This document shows positions 1 through 6,522 of a DNA stretch of 6,522 nt, piece by piece. The stretch covers positions 1 through 6,522 of the forward strand of contig JAENVX010000412.1 in assembly GCA_016650355.1 (NCBI GenBank), in the 5' to 3' direction. Numbering within the stretch: position 1 is the first letter of the stretch; each line of letters opens with the position of its first letter. The notes beneath the pieces are model-generated. The model saw only the letters and a program-made list of their open reading frames with translations. It did not search any database and was not told the DNA's origin. This stretch comes from Bacteroidia bacterium (GTDB taxonomy: Bacteria > Bacteroidota > Bacteroidia > Cytophagales > Cyclobacteriaceae). The position numbers were made by a program, and so were the translations under genes.

Positions 1-2094
1 ACCCGGAACGGGGTAGTTCACTAAGTACCGAACACCACCATATTTAAAAGTAGTATCCGCAAAACTTCCCGCATCGAACTCAACGCCAAACCCGAAATTA
101 TAAAACTCAATTCCATTGCGATGCATATGATCCCACATTGAACCGTGCTGATTGTAATCTTCCGGATAGATTGCTCCCGAAGCACCCGTCATACCAAATT
201 TCCCAGGCGCATTTGATTCTTCCTTCAATCTCCTCCCACCTCCATACGCAGCAGGATGATGCGTTTCCATCCACTCATTCGGATACGTATTGGTGAGCCA
301 TCGATGTCCATCGGCTGATACATCCGCATCTACATAAAAATTATCTGAGAAAGTAAATTGGTTTGCCAACGCAATATGATTCGGCATCACATCTACTCCA
401 GCTAGAGTTTGCGTTTTCTTTCGGTTTGAAAAAGATACCTTGGATCCAAACCGTGCTAAACTGGAGTCGCCCTTACCATTTTGCATCTGACCAAATACTT
501 CATCATAGGTTCTATTCTCCTTCGAAATAAAAACAATGTATTTGATGGGAGATTCTTCTACTCCGGTCACAACAGGTATCGGATTCTTATCCGTACCAGC
601 AGACACTTGCTGAAAAGAGAAATTATTTGAAATTACTTTCTGGGTAGGTTCCAGCAAATGGAAATCTGTAGGGATATCGATAATAGAAACAGCCCCCATC
701 ATTAAAGAGCCAATGTAATCAGCTGATGAATGATCATAGCGTCTCACAAAATTTTTACCGCCATTGGGACCGCTGCCAAATCCTTTGGCATTAGAAACAA
801 TTAATTGCTTTCCATCTGGCGTAACCTTTAGTTTAGAAGGAAACCACGCTGTAGGAATATGACCCAACACTTTATTGGTTGGAAGATCAATTACTGCCAC
901 TGAATTTATCCCCGCTTCAGCAACAAATAATCTTTTCTGATCGGGTGAAATAGCCAAACCAAAAGGAATTACTCCTTTTAAGTTGCCCAAACGTTCGTCC
1001 AATTTTAATTCAATACTTGCAATCACTTTGTTCTGACTAGCATCAATCACAGAGATATTATCATTGTTGCCATTGCTCACGTACACAAACTTATCTGTTG
1101 CCACTAATGAGTTAGGACTTGAACCTCCCACGGCCGGAATGCCCTCAACCTCCTGCCCCACTAACACACCGGTTTTCACTTTAGAAATAACCTCTGGTTT
1201 TTCTTTGGATAAATCGATTCCCCAAACCGAAAAAGATTCTGGAGCATTCGGATCGCCCAAGCCCTTAACCTCCAGTGTGTCATTTTTAATTCCACGCTTC
1301 ATTTCTTCAGAGCCATACGCTGTTGCGGGAAATCGTAGTGCAGTTTCTTTCAATCGATTTTTATTCAACGACATGATATAACTGTATTCAAACATACCTA
1401 CGTTGGCAACATAGGCGGTCTTCTCATCAGGCGATAGAGCAATCCCGAAAGGATACCGACCTGTTTTTACATTGTGAATAACTTGCTTCTTATCCGTGTC
1501 AATCACCATCATCCTAAATCCAATTTGATCAACCACGTATAGTCTATCTCCTTTCTTATTTAGGATCATATCTCCGATATAACCATCACTGTAATCAGAA
1601 TCGTCAAATGATTTGTTGCACGAGATTTCACCAAGCTTTTCGAACGTATTCAAATCAAATATGTAAACGCGATTTTGTTGTCCCCCTGCCACATACACTT
1701 TTGAATTATCGGGTGAAATGGCTAACCCCATAAAGGCAGCCTCTAACAAACCCTCTTCAGGATTCATGGTTTCCGGAATCTGCTTTATGCGTGGAGTTTC
1801 AGAATTGTAATCCTGAATGATTGAAATTGAAAAAGGTCCTGTCCCTGAATTTGCTGTGATGATGGTTTTTCCATCAGGACTTAATGTTAAACCAAACGGA
1901 TGAGGAGCCACAGTAATCTGCTTGCCTGTAGGTGTTAGCAATCTTCCATTGGGAATAACCGTGCTTCCCTCTCTATTTATTTGAGTGTATGCAGAACCTG
2001 CTGGAGCGACAGCTGTCCAATGTAGTGTCTGCTTCTGTTCTTTAGAACAAAAGGAAAAAAGAAGAATGAAGAAGATAATAGAAATTAAACGCAT
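1..2094 (-). CDS. Beta-propeller / phosphoesterase fusion lipoprotein (5' part; C-terminus outside window)
   Basis: An open frame of 698 codons runs from ATG at 2094-2092 to the left edge without a stop. The N-terminus (MRLISIIFFILLFSFC) is a short, very hydrophobic signal with Cys16, followed by S-K-E-Q, so it is probably an exported lipoprotein, although Phe at -1 is a poor lipobox residue. Residues about 60-480 hold seven propeller-like repeats of the type PFGLxxSPDxKxxYVAN (near 66, 122, 171, 213, 326, 377 and 418), typical of YVTN/SMP-30-like propellers. Residues from about 518 match the start of the PF04185 phosphoesterase family (phospholipase C / acid phosphatase AcpA type): KENRTYDEVFGQ at 525-536, where E526-N527 would be metal ligands by family analogy, then SADGHRW at 593-599. 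The remaining metal ligands should lie beyond the edge. An in-frame TAA lies upstream of the start; a GTG directly before the ATG is an alternative start. No Shine-Dalgarno is evident. The substrate is unknown. It lies 80 bp downstream of the ATPase gene on the same strand. Confidence 0.88.
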   Translation of the reverse strand, partial: MRLISIIFFILLFSFCSKEQKQTLHWTAVAPAGSAYTQINREGSTVIPNGRLLTPTGKQITVAPHPFGLTLSPDGKTIITANSGTGPFSISIIQDYNSETPRIKQIPETMNPEEGLLEAAFMGLAISPDNSKVYVAGGQQNRVYIFDLNTFEKLGEISCNKSFDDSDYSDGYIGDMILNKKGDRLYVVDQIGFRMMVIDTDKKQVIHNVKTGRYPFGIALSPDEKTAYVANVGMFEYSYIMSLNKNRLKETALRFPATAYGSEEMKRGIKNDTLEVKGLGDPNAPESFSVWGIDLSKEKPEVISKVKTGVLVGQEVEGIPAVGGSSPNSLVATDKFVYVSNGNNDNISVIDASQNKVIASIELKLDERLGNLKGVIPFGLAISPDQKRLFVAEAGINSVAVIDLPTNKVLGHIPTAWFPSKLKVTPDGKQLIVSNAKGFGSGPNGGKNFVRRYDHSSADYIGSLMMGAVSIIDIPTDFHLLEPTQKVISNNFSFQQVSAGTDKNPIPVVTGVEESPIKYIVFISKENRTYDEVFGQMQNGKGDSSLARFGSKVSFSNRKKTQTLAGVDVMPNHIALANQFTFSDNFYVDADVSADGHRWLTNTYPNEWMETHHPAAYGGGRRLKEESNAPGKFGMTGASGAIYPEDYNQHGSMWDHMHRNGIEFYNFGFGVEFDAGSFADTTFKYGGVRYLVNYPVPG

Positions 2095-2174
2095 CACGAT
2101 TAAGTTTAAGGAATCAGAAATTTACAATTCTACATGCTTTATTAGTGCCTATTGTGTGACCATTCAAAAGATAA

Positions 2175-4673
2175 TTATTTTCGCCTAACGTAAATCTTGT
2201 ATCCCTCAAACCAAAGCACAGAGAAAAAACCAAGTGCTGCTGCCTTAGCAAGAAGTAGTGTTTCAACCGGTGCAAAAGAAAAGAAATCCCGCAAGGGTGA
2301 TATGCTTAACATTAATACCACCATCAATATCGTAAAAGTAATAATGCTGACCAGCATCCAATTTTTATAGCGCAGTGTATGAAGGAGAGAGTAATAAAAA
2401 GAACGATTTTCTAACGTTAAAAAAATGTTAGCACCAATAAGTGTGATAAAGACAAGTGTACGTACCTGATCTTCCGAGCAACCTGACCGTAAAGCCATTT
2501 GATAACTCAGGAGCGTTCCAGCTGCAATAACAATCCCTTGAATAATGCTCGCTAGCAATTCCTTAGCTGAAAAAAAAGTGTGCGCCATCTTACGCGGGGG
2601 TAGTTTCATTGCATTGGCTTCCTGTGGTTCACTCTCATAAATAATGGAACAGGTTGGCCCCATGATTAATTCCAGAAAAATAACGTGCACTGGAGTAAAT
2701 ATATTTGGATAAATCCAACCGAGTAATAGCGGTCCTGCTACAGTTACAATGATTGGGATGTGAATTGAAATGATATATTGAATTGCTTTTTTAAGATTGG
2801 TGTATATGTGTCGTCCACTTGCAATCGCATCTACCATTTTACCTAAGTCATCATCGGTTAGAATCAAGGAGGCAGCGCTACGTGCAAGCTCGGAGCCTCT
2901 ATGCCCCATGGCAATACCAATATGTGCCGCCTTTAGTGCAGGGCCATCATTGACACCATCTCCAGTCATAGCAACAACTTGTTGGCTATTCTTCAACGCG
3001 TTAATTATCCTCAACTTCGCTTCGGGAAACATTCTTGTAAAGATGTTAGTTTCCATCACTTTTGCTTCTAACTCTGAATCAGTCATCTTCACCAAATCAA
3101 CTCCATCTAATACTCTATCAGCCCCTTGAAAGCCTGCCTGGCCAGCAATGGCGGAGGTGGTTAACGCATTGTCTCCGGTAATAATTTTCACAGAGATACC
3201 CGCGTCATAAAAGTGTTGAAAAACTTCTTTTATATTGGCCTTTGGTGGATCATAAAATGCAACCAATCCTACAAAAACGAATGGAAGCTGTTGCTGCTTT
3301 TCCGGAAAATTCTTTCCGGTAAAATTGCTTTTTGCCACCCCCAAAATTCTAAACCCTTTTCTTGCTAATGTTTCGACTGCTGAAAGAATTTGTTTTCGTG
3401 AAGCTTCGTCCAAATTGGATACAGAAAGAATAGCTTCAGGCGCTCCCTTAGCTGCAATAATCCGATTCGATTCTTTGCCTTCAAATACGTGGGTCATCAT
3501 TGGTGGTTTACCATCCAATGGATACTCATGAATCATCTTAAATTCTAAACGCTCATCCTTAGAGACTGATTCGGCATAGGCTTCATGCAATGCCTGTTCC
3601 ATTGGATCAAATGGAGCAGTCTCACTGCCAAACATTGCGAACTTGATAACCTCATTAGCTGCTGCATTTTTTCTCCAATCGACAGGTGAAAGAAATTCAG
3701 AGCCACCCGACACCACAAGATGGGCCAACGTCATTCGGTTTTCAGTAATGGTTCCCGTCTTATCGGTACAAATCACAGTAGCGGCTCCAAGTGACTCCAC
3801 AGTCTTGGTTTGCTTAACAACAATTCCTTTTTTCATTAAGCGCCATGCACCCAGCGCCATAAACGTGCTGAAAGCGACAGGTATTTCTTCCGGCAAGATT
3901 GACATTGCCAGTGTAAGTCCTTTCAATAAGCTATCCAGAAAATCTTTAGAACTGAAATAGTTAATTCCCCACACCAGTAGGAATACCACAGCACCAACTA
4001 GTGCCATTTTTTTTACAAAGCCACCAATCTGAATTTGTAAAGGTGTCTTTTCTTCTTTTACATTCTGTATTGACTGGCCTATCTTGCCTAACTCGGTTTT
4101 ATCGCCAATTGCAGTAACTTCAAAAATCGCCTGACCAGATACTGCCAGCGTTCCCTGAAATACTCTATTGTCTTTGGCCTCTACGGATTTGTTTACAGAA
4201 AAAGATTCACCTGTTAACATTGATTCATTCACTGAAAAGTCATTTGATTGAATTACTAATCCGTCAGCTGCAATCAACGAACCTTCTTCTGCAAGCAAAT
4301 AATCTCCCATTACAATTTCAGTAGTGAGTATATCTACAAGCCTACTATTACGAATACCTTTCGCGTTTGGAGCCGTCATTTTTTTCAACGCCTCTAAAGC
4401 ACGCCTACTTCGATTATCCTGATAAAAAGATATAGCTGAAACCAGTAAAATAGCACCGGTCATGAAAAAGGCTTCCTGCGTTTGACCTAATATAAAATAA
4501 ATGGAGGCTGCACCCACCAATAAAACAAACATAGGCTCGGTGACGGTGTCCTTTAGGCTTTTGAGAAACGTGTTCTGTTTTTTAACGAAGGATTTATTTA
4601 TGCCAAATTGCTTTCTGGCTTTCTCCACTTCTCTATTATTCAAACCGCTTAATCCAAAAGAATGGTTCGACAT
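2175..4673 (-). CDS. Cation-translocating P-type ATPase (P2-like, ion unknown)
   Basis: This is a complete 832-residue inner-membrane pump. The order is that of P2 ATPases: an N-terminal cation-ATPase segment (GLSGLNNREVEKARKQFGIN, 7-26), TM1-TM2 (about 45-85), an actuator domain with TGES at 154-157, TM3-TM4 (about 222-272) with PEEIPV at 261-266, and the phosphorylation site DKTGT with Asp304. KGAPE at 409-413 marks the nucleotide-binding domain. TGDN (499-502) and GDGVND (571-576) complete the HAD-type P domain. Six further helices follow (about 631-653, 660-680, 705-725, 738-754, 772-791, 804-822). All catalytic residues are present, so it should be an active ATP-driven pump. It resembles calcium pumps overall, but its TM5-TM6 ion-site residues differ (His638-Ile-Pro, Glu668, Gly672-Pro673), so calcium should not be assumed. 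No N-terminal heavy-metal domain or CPC motif is seen, which argues against a P1B metal pump. The ATG lies 168 bp from the divergent slyD start, with only a weak AAAAGG close upstream. Confidence 0.95.
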   Translation of the reverse strand: MSNHSFGLSGLNNREVEKARKQFGINKSFVKKQNTFLKSLKDTVTEPMFVLLVGAASIYFILGQTQEAFFMTGAILLVSAISFYQDNRSRRALEALKKMTAPNAKGIRNSRLVDILTTEIVMGDYLLAEEGSLIAADGLVIQSNDFSVNESMLTGESFSVNKSVEAKDNRVFQGTLAVSGQAIFEVTAIGDKTELGKIGQSIQNVKEEKTPLQIQIGGFVKKMALVGAVVFLLVWGINYFSSKDFLDSLLKGLTLAMSILPEEIPVAFSTFMALGAWRLMKKGIVVKQTKTVESLGAATVICTDKTGTITENRMTLAHLVVSGGSEFLSPVDWRKNAAANEVIKFAMFGSETAPFDPMEQALHEAYAESVSKDERLEFKMIHEYPLDGKPPMMTHVFEGKESNRIIAAKGAPEAILSVSNLDEASRKQILSAVETLARKGFRILGVAKSNFTGKNFPEKQQQLPFVFVGLVAFYDPPKANIKEVFQHFYDAGISVKIITGDNALTTSAIAGQAGFQGADRVLDGVDLVKMTDSELEAKVMETNIFTRMFPEAKLRIINALKNSQQVVAMTGDGVNDGPALKAAHIGIAMGHRGSELARSAASLILTDDDLGKMVDAIASGRHIYTNLKKAIQYIISIHIPIIVTVAGPLLLGWIYPNIFTPVHVIFLELIMGPTCSIIYESEPQEANAMKLPPRKMAHTFFSAKELLASIIQGIVIAAGTLLSYQMALRSGCSEDQVRTLVFITLIGANIFLTLENRSFYYSLLHTLRYKNWMLVSIITFTILMVVLMLSISPLRDFFSFAPVETLLLAKAAALGFFSVLWFEGYKIYVRRK

Positions 4674-4695
4674 GCCTTTTATTGATACTTATGCT

Positions 4696-4737
4696 ATGGA
4701 TACAATCTAATGATTTATTTTGCAAATAATGGATACA
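4696..4737. repeat. Direct repeat ATGGATACA x2, 33 bp apart
   Basis: Identical 9-mers occupy 4696-4704 and 4729-4737, or TGTATCCAT when read in the direction of the ATPase gene. Their start-to-start distance of 33 bp is close to three helical turns, so a protein could bind both on the same face of the DNA. They lie 23-64 bp upstream of the ATPase start. A regulatory role is inferred; chance similarity in AT-rich DNA is possible. Confidence 0.4.
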
Positions 4738-4811
4738 GGAAATATTATTGGATCTCAACTATCAATATGCAATTTGTTCTGGTGGAATTTATCCAAATAA
4801 AATAATTCATT

Positions 4812-4819
4812 TAGCTTTG
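4812..4819 (+). promoter_or_regulatory. Predicted -7 box (TAGCTTTG) of the slyD promoter
   Basis: The octamer matches the Bacteroidota sigma-ABfr -7 consensus TAnnTTTG exactly. Transcription would start about 4823-4826, leaving a leader of under 20 nt before the slyD ATG at 4842. A matching -33 TTG is not found at the usual 19-21 bp spacing; the nearest TTTG (4773-4776) is about 35 bp upstream of the box. The promoter may therefore be weak or depend on an activator. Confidence 0.5.
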
Positions 4820-4831
4820 TAAGCTTACAAA
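4816..4831. promoter_or_regulatory. Perfect 16-bp palindrome, candidate operator of slyD
   Basis: TTTGTAAG is followed directly by its exact reverse complement CTTACAAA. The palindrome begins inside the -7 box (it shares TTTG) and covers the predicted transcription start. A dimeric repressor bound here would block RNA polymerase. It is not followed by a T-run on the plus strand, so it is not a terminator. The sequence is directly visible; the operator role is inferred. Confidence 0.5.
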
Positions 4832-4841
4832 AAATGAACTT

Positions 4842-5312
4842 ATGCAAATCGCAAAACACAAAGTAGCGTCAATCCATTATACTCTAACTGATAACGATGG
4901 AAAAATTCTTGACTCAAGCGTTGGCCGTGAGCCATTAAATTACATACATGGCGCTGGCAATCTTATTCCTGGTATGGAGGAAGGCATGCTGGGAAAAATA
5001 AAAGGAGATAAATTTGACTTAAAAGTACCACCTGAAAAAGGATACGGGGTGAAGAGCGACAAAATGCTTCAGAAAGTTCCGCGGTCTTCTTTTGGTAAAC
5101 AACCAGTAGAGATTGGTATGCAATTCCAAACGGATAATGGACAGGTTGTAACAATAACAAATATAGATCTCGATTCAATCACTGTCGATGGAAATCATCC
5201 TCTTGCAGGAGTAGAACTAAATTTTGCAGTAGAAATTCTTGAGGTTCGGGAAGCCACCCCTGATGAAATTTCGCATGGTCACGTACATGGACCAGGTGGA
5301 CACCATCATTAA
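4842..5312 (+). CDS. slyD: SlyD-like FKBP-type peptidyl-prolyl cis-trans isomerase
   Basis: This is a complete 156-residue cytoplasmic foldase with no signal peptide. The split FKBP domain is residues 1 to about 68 (DGKILDSS at 19-26, PLNYIHGAGNLIPGMEEGM at 31-49) and about 120-137. The chaperone insert-in-flap domain lies between (about 69-119). VDGNHPLAG at 115-123 and the run REATPDEISHGHVHG (136-150) match the corresponding parts of E. coli SlyD closely. The C-terminal tail carries six histidines (145, 147, 149, 154-156), so it could bind nickel, zinc or similar ions. It is far shorter than the E. coli tail (whole protein about 196 residues) and lacks its cysteines. Known SlyD proteins speed proline isomerisation, act as chaperones and can help supply nickel. 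No hydrogenase or urease gene is in view, so a nickel role is not supported here. The ATG at 4842 fits the conserved N-terminus; no Shine-Dalgarno is visible. It is transcribed away from the ATPase gene and converges on the next gene. Confidence 0.95.
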   Translation: MQIAKHKVASIHYTLTDNDGKILDSSVGREPLNYIHGAGNLIPGMEEGMLGKIKGDKFDLKVPPEKGYGVKSDKMLQKVPRSSFGKQPVEIGMQFQTDNGQVVTITNIDLDSITVDGNHPLAGVELNFAVEILEVREATPDEISHGHVHGPGGHHH

Positions 5313-5380
5313 TTTTTAGGATTTAGATTGCGATTTTGGTTTGGCCTTAGTTTTTCAAATTCACGATGGCTCTGATGACA
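5313..5380. other. Convergent intergenic spacer, no clear terminator
   Basis: The 68 bp separate the stop codons of slyD and the minus-strand gene. The spacer has T-runs just after the slyD stop (5313-5317) and at 5351-5355, but I could not find a GC-rich hairpin ahead of either. Termination may be Rho-dependent or by overlap of the two transcripts. Confidence 0.4.
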
Positions 5381-6522
5381 CTATCGGCTTATCAAAAGTT
5401 TTCCTTGTTGAGTGAACTCCTTACCGTCCGAAATAATATCCATCCGATAAATGTACAAGCCATTTGGCAATGGGCTACCAGAAATATCATGTGCTTGCCA
5501 AATAAATTCGTTGAGACCAATGTTAAATTCTTTTACTGCCCCTTCTCCAAATTCCTGAACTAACCTTCCCTCGGTAGTAAAAATTTGAAGGGAGAAAGAA
5601 TCAGGCAGCACATTTCCAGTCAATTGAAATTGGAAAAAAAAGTCACCAGAAGACGGGTTCGGAAAAACCGAGTTGAAGGCCAAGGTAACCTCATTTTTTA
5701 TTCTGAATGTAATTTGATAAGGTTCTTCACCACTTGCATTACCTGTTCCATCTACAGCCTCTATTCTTAGTGTGTAGTCTCCATCAACCAAAGCCTGTGG
5801 CTTGTATTCAATTCTAAAATCTGAAGTGGCTGTTGCAGGAAACCATGTTACTTCATTGTTACTAAAATTGATTCGCACAAATTCACATTCATTCATATCA
5901 CATGGTGCTTGTAAAAAAATATTTACCCCAACGGTATCCGTCTTCAACAGAAATTGATTTTCATCTTTTATTAACATTAAGATAAATGGGTTGGGCGAAA
6001 CATAGTCATAGTTTCGAACATAACGCCCATCAATTGAAACATCTAACATGGGCCTTGTCACATCAGTCGTAACCTCAATATAATCCTGAATCGAAATGCC
6101 GTTGTTATCGTAATACTGCTCTGGCACAATTTTGCGGTTAACAAATACACTCAAATCATTTAATCCGGCTTTAGATAAAGTATTCCCGGAAATTGTAAAG
6201 ATTGTACTATCGTGCTTTACTGGTGCATCAATTAAAAACGTTTGCTTTTCTTTAGTCAATTGTGAGTTATTAAAAACCTCCACCTCCACTGTTAAAGATG
6301 AAGGAAAGTTCTTATTAGAGATATTCACGAACTTAAACTGGTCTGACCATAGATCGCCCTCTTCAGCTATTTTTACTTCGGGTTTATCATTGTGAAGCAA
6401 TAATCCCTCTGCTACCGGCTCGTATAGAACAAACCAATTCTTTAGTTGCACTGGGGAAAGGTTTATCTCATCATTGGTAGTTAGCTCTACCCGTAAATAG
6501 GGATAATCTGATGCGTCTAGTG
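5381..6522 (-). CDS. C-terminal part of a PorU2-like (C25-type) T9SS protein; 5' end outside window
   Basis: The frame is open from the right edge to the TAG at 5383-5381, giving 379 codons. A GTG at 6451-6449 could be taken as a start, but 23 sense codons precede it up to the edge and read as ordinary protein (DASDYPYLRVELT, then SPVQLKNWFVLYEPVAEG across the GTG), so the gene almost certainly begins further right. Three parts are visible: a beta-rich segment (WSDQFKFVNISNKNFPSSL, then DVTRPMLDVSIDGRYV and SPNPFILMLIKDENQF), an Ig-like segment ending DGTGNASGEEPYQITFRI, and a final type A T9SS sorting domain. This layout resembles, from memory, the C-terminus of the large Bacteroidota proteins annotated as putative T9SS sortase PorU2, which carry a C25 (gingipain-like) peptidase domain. 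That domain is not in view, so protease or sortase activity cannot be confirmed. The product is expected to be exported and then passed through the T9SS. Another large T9SS cargo protein is the alternative. Confidence 0.8.
   Translation of the reverse strand, partial: LDASDYPYLRVELTTNDEINLSPVQLKNWFVLYEPVAEGLLLHNDKPEVKIAEEGDLWSDQFKFVNISNKNFPSSLTVEVEVFNNSQLTKEKQTFLIDAPVKHDSTIFTISGNTLSKAGLNDLSVFVNRKIVPEQYYDNNGISIQDYIEVTTDVTRPMLDVSIDGRYVRNYDYVSPNPFILMLIKDENQFLLKTDTVGVNIFLQAPCDMNECEFVRINFSNNEVTWFPATATSDFRIEYKPQALVDGDYTLRIEAVDGTGNASGEEPYQITFRIKNEVTLAFNSVFPNPSSGDFFFQFQLTGNVLPDSFSLQIFTTEGRLVQEFGEGAVKEFNIGLNEFIWQAHDISGSPLPNGLYIYRMDIISDGKEFTQQGKLLISR
5384..5668 (-). other. Type IX secretion type A C-terminal sorting domain
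   Basis: The last 95 residues of the right-hand gene have the typical parts in order: VFPNPSSGDFFFQF at the start, LQIFTTEGRLVQEF in the middle, then NEFIWQAHDISGSPLPNGLY-I-YR and the ending GKLLISR. In the type A (TIGR04183-like) family this beta-sandwich directs cargo through the outer-membrane T9SS translocon and is usually removed by the sortase PorU. Its presence is the strongest clue that the organism is a T9SS-bearing member of the Bacteroidota. Confidence 0.88.

Larger units (their letters stand above)
4674..4841. promoter_or_regulatory. Divergent intergenic region between the ATPase and slyD genes
   Basis: This AT-rich 168-bp spacer must hold the promoters of both outward-facing genes. 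On the plus strand a Bacteroidota -7 box and a palindrome sit next to slyD. Two copies of ATGGATACA lie on the ATPase side. I found no good TAnnTTTG box for the ATPase on the minus strand; the closest candidates match only in part. Confidence 0.6.

Noticed and set aside
1064..1381. Plus-strand open frame of 105 codons
   Set aside because: It lies wholly inside the minus-strand propeller gene, whose frame gives clear repeats; the plus-strand product has no recognisable features.
1985..2188. Plus-strand open frame of 67 codons spanning the gap between the phosphoesterase and ATPase genes
   Set aside because: It is antisense to the signal peptide of the phosphoesterase and to the end of the ATPase gene, and its composition is Lys/Ile-rich, as expected from AT-rich non-coding DNA.
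2797..3960. Several plus-strand open frames (2797-3129, 3325-3531, 3643-3960)
   Set aside because: They are mirror images of the strongly conserved ATPase gene and have no features of their own.
4816..4831. Palindrome read as a transcription terminator
   Set aside because: The RNA hairpin would have only a weak, AT-rich 6-bp stem with a 4-base loop. It has no T-run after it on the plus strand, and it sits in front of a gene rather than after one.
4963..5178. Minus-strand open frame of 71 codons inside slyD
   Set aside because: It is antisense to a well-recognised SlyD; its Leu-rich product is a by-product of the codons opposite.
5366..5770. Plus-strand open frames (5366-5563 and 5585-5770)
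   Set aside because: They are antisense to the T9SS sorting domain and the adjoining Ig-like segment, with no similarity to any known protein that I can recognise.
6449..6451. GTG as the true start of the right-hand gene
   Set aside because: The frame continues upstream without a stop to the window edge and the upstream codons read as normal beta-rich protein, so the GTG is an internal valine.

Overview
The window looks like chromosomal DNA from a member of the Bacteroidota, most likely a Cytophagales-type (Cyclobacteriaceae-like) bacterium. Three things point there. One gene ends in a type IX secretion (T9SS) type A sorting domain. The one convincing promoter has a TAnnTTTG -7 box. The DNA is AT-rich and start codons lack clear Shine-Dalgarno sequences. 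The lineage is inferred from gene content, not from a marker gene.

Layout: four protein genes fill almost everything, and no stretch over 300 bases lacks a gene. From the left edge to 2094, on the minus strand, lies the 5' part (698 codons) of a putative lipoprotein. It joins a seven-blade YVTN/SMP-30-like beta-propeller to a PF04185-type phosphoesterase domain, and its C-terminus lies beyond the left edge. Upstream of it on the same strand, after 80 bp, is a complete 832-residue P-type cation ATPase (2175-4673). A 168-bp intergenic region separates the divergently transcribed ATPase and a complete 156-residue SlyD-like FKBP prolyl isomerase (4842-5312, plus strand). After 68 bp, a large minus-strand gene converges on slyD. 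It enters from the right edge, and its last 379 codons resemble the C-terminal part of the PorU2-type (C25-like) T9SS proteins.

There is no CRISPR array, mobile element, rRNA or tRNA, and nothing that clearly forms a new multi-gene system. The most unusual signals are two. The ATPase has the full catalytic core of a P-type pump but has replaced five of the six classical P2A calcium-site residues examined, so its ion is uncertain. In the slyD promoter, a perfect 16-bp palindrome overlaps the -7 box and the predicted transcription start, as a repressor operator would. A metal-binding His-tailed SlyD divergent from an ion pump suggests, without proving, a shared link to metal or envelope stress. 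The phosphoesterase and the right-hand gene are both predicted to be exported, so much of the window concerns the cell envelope.
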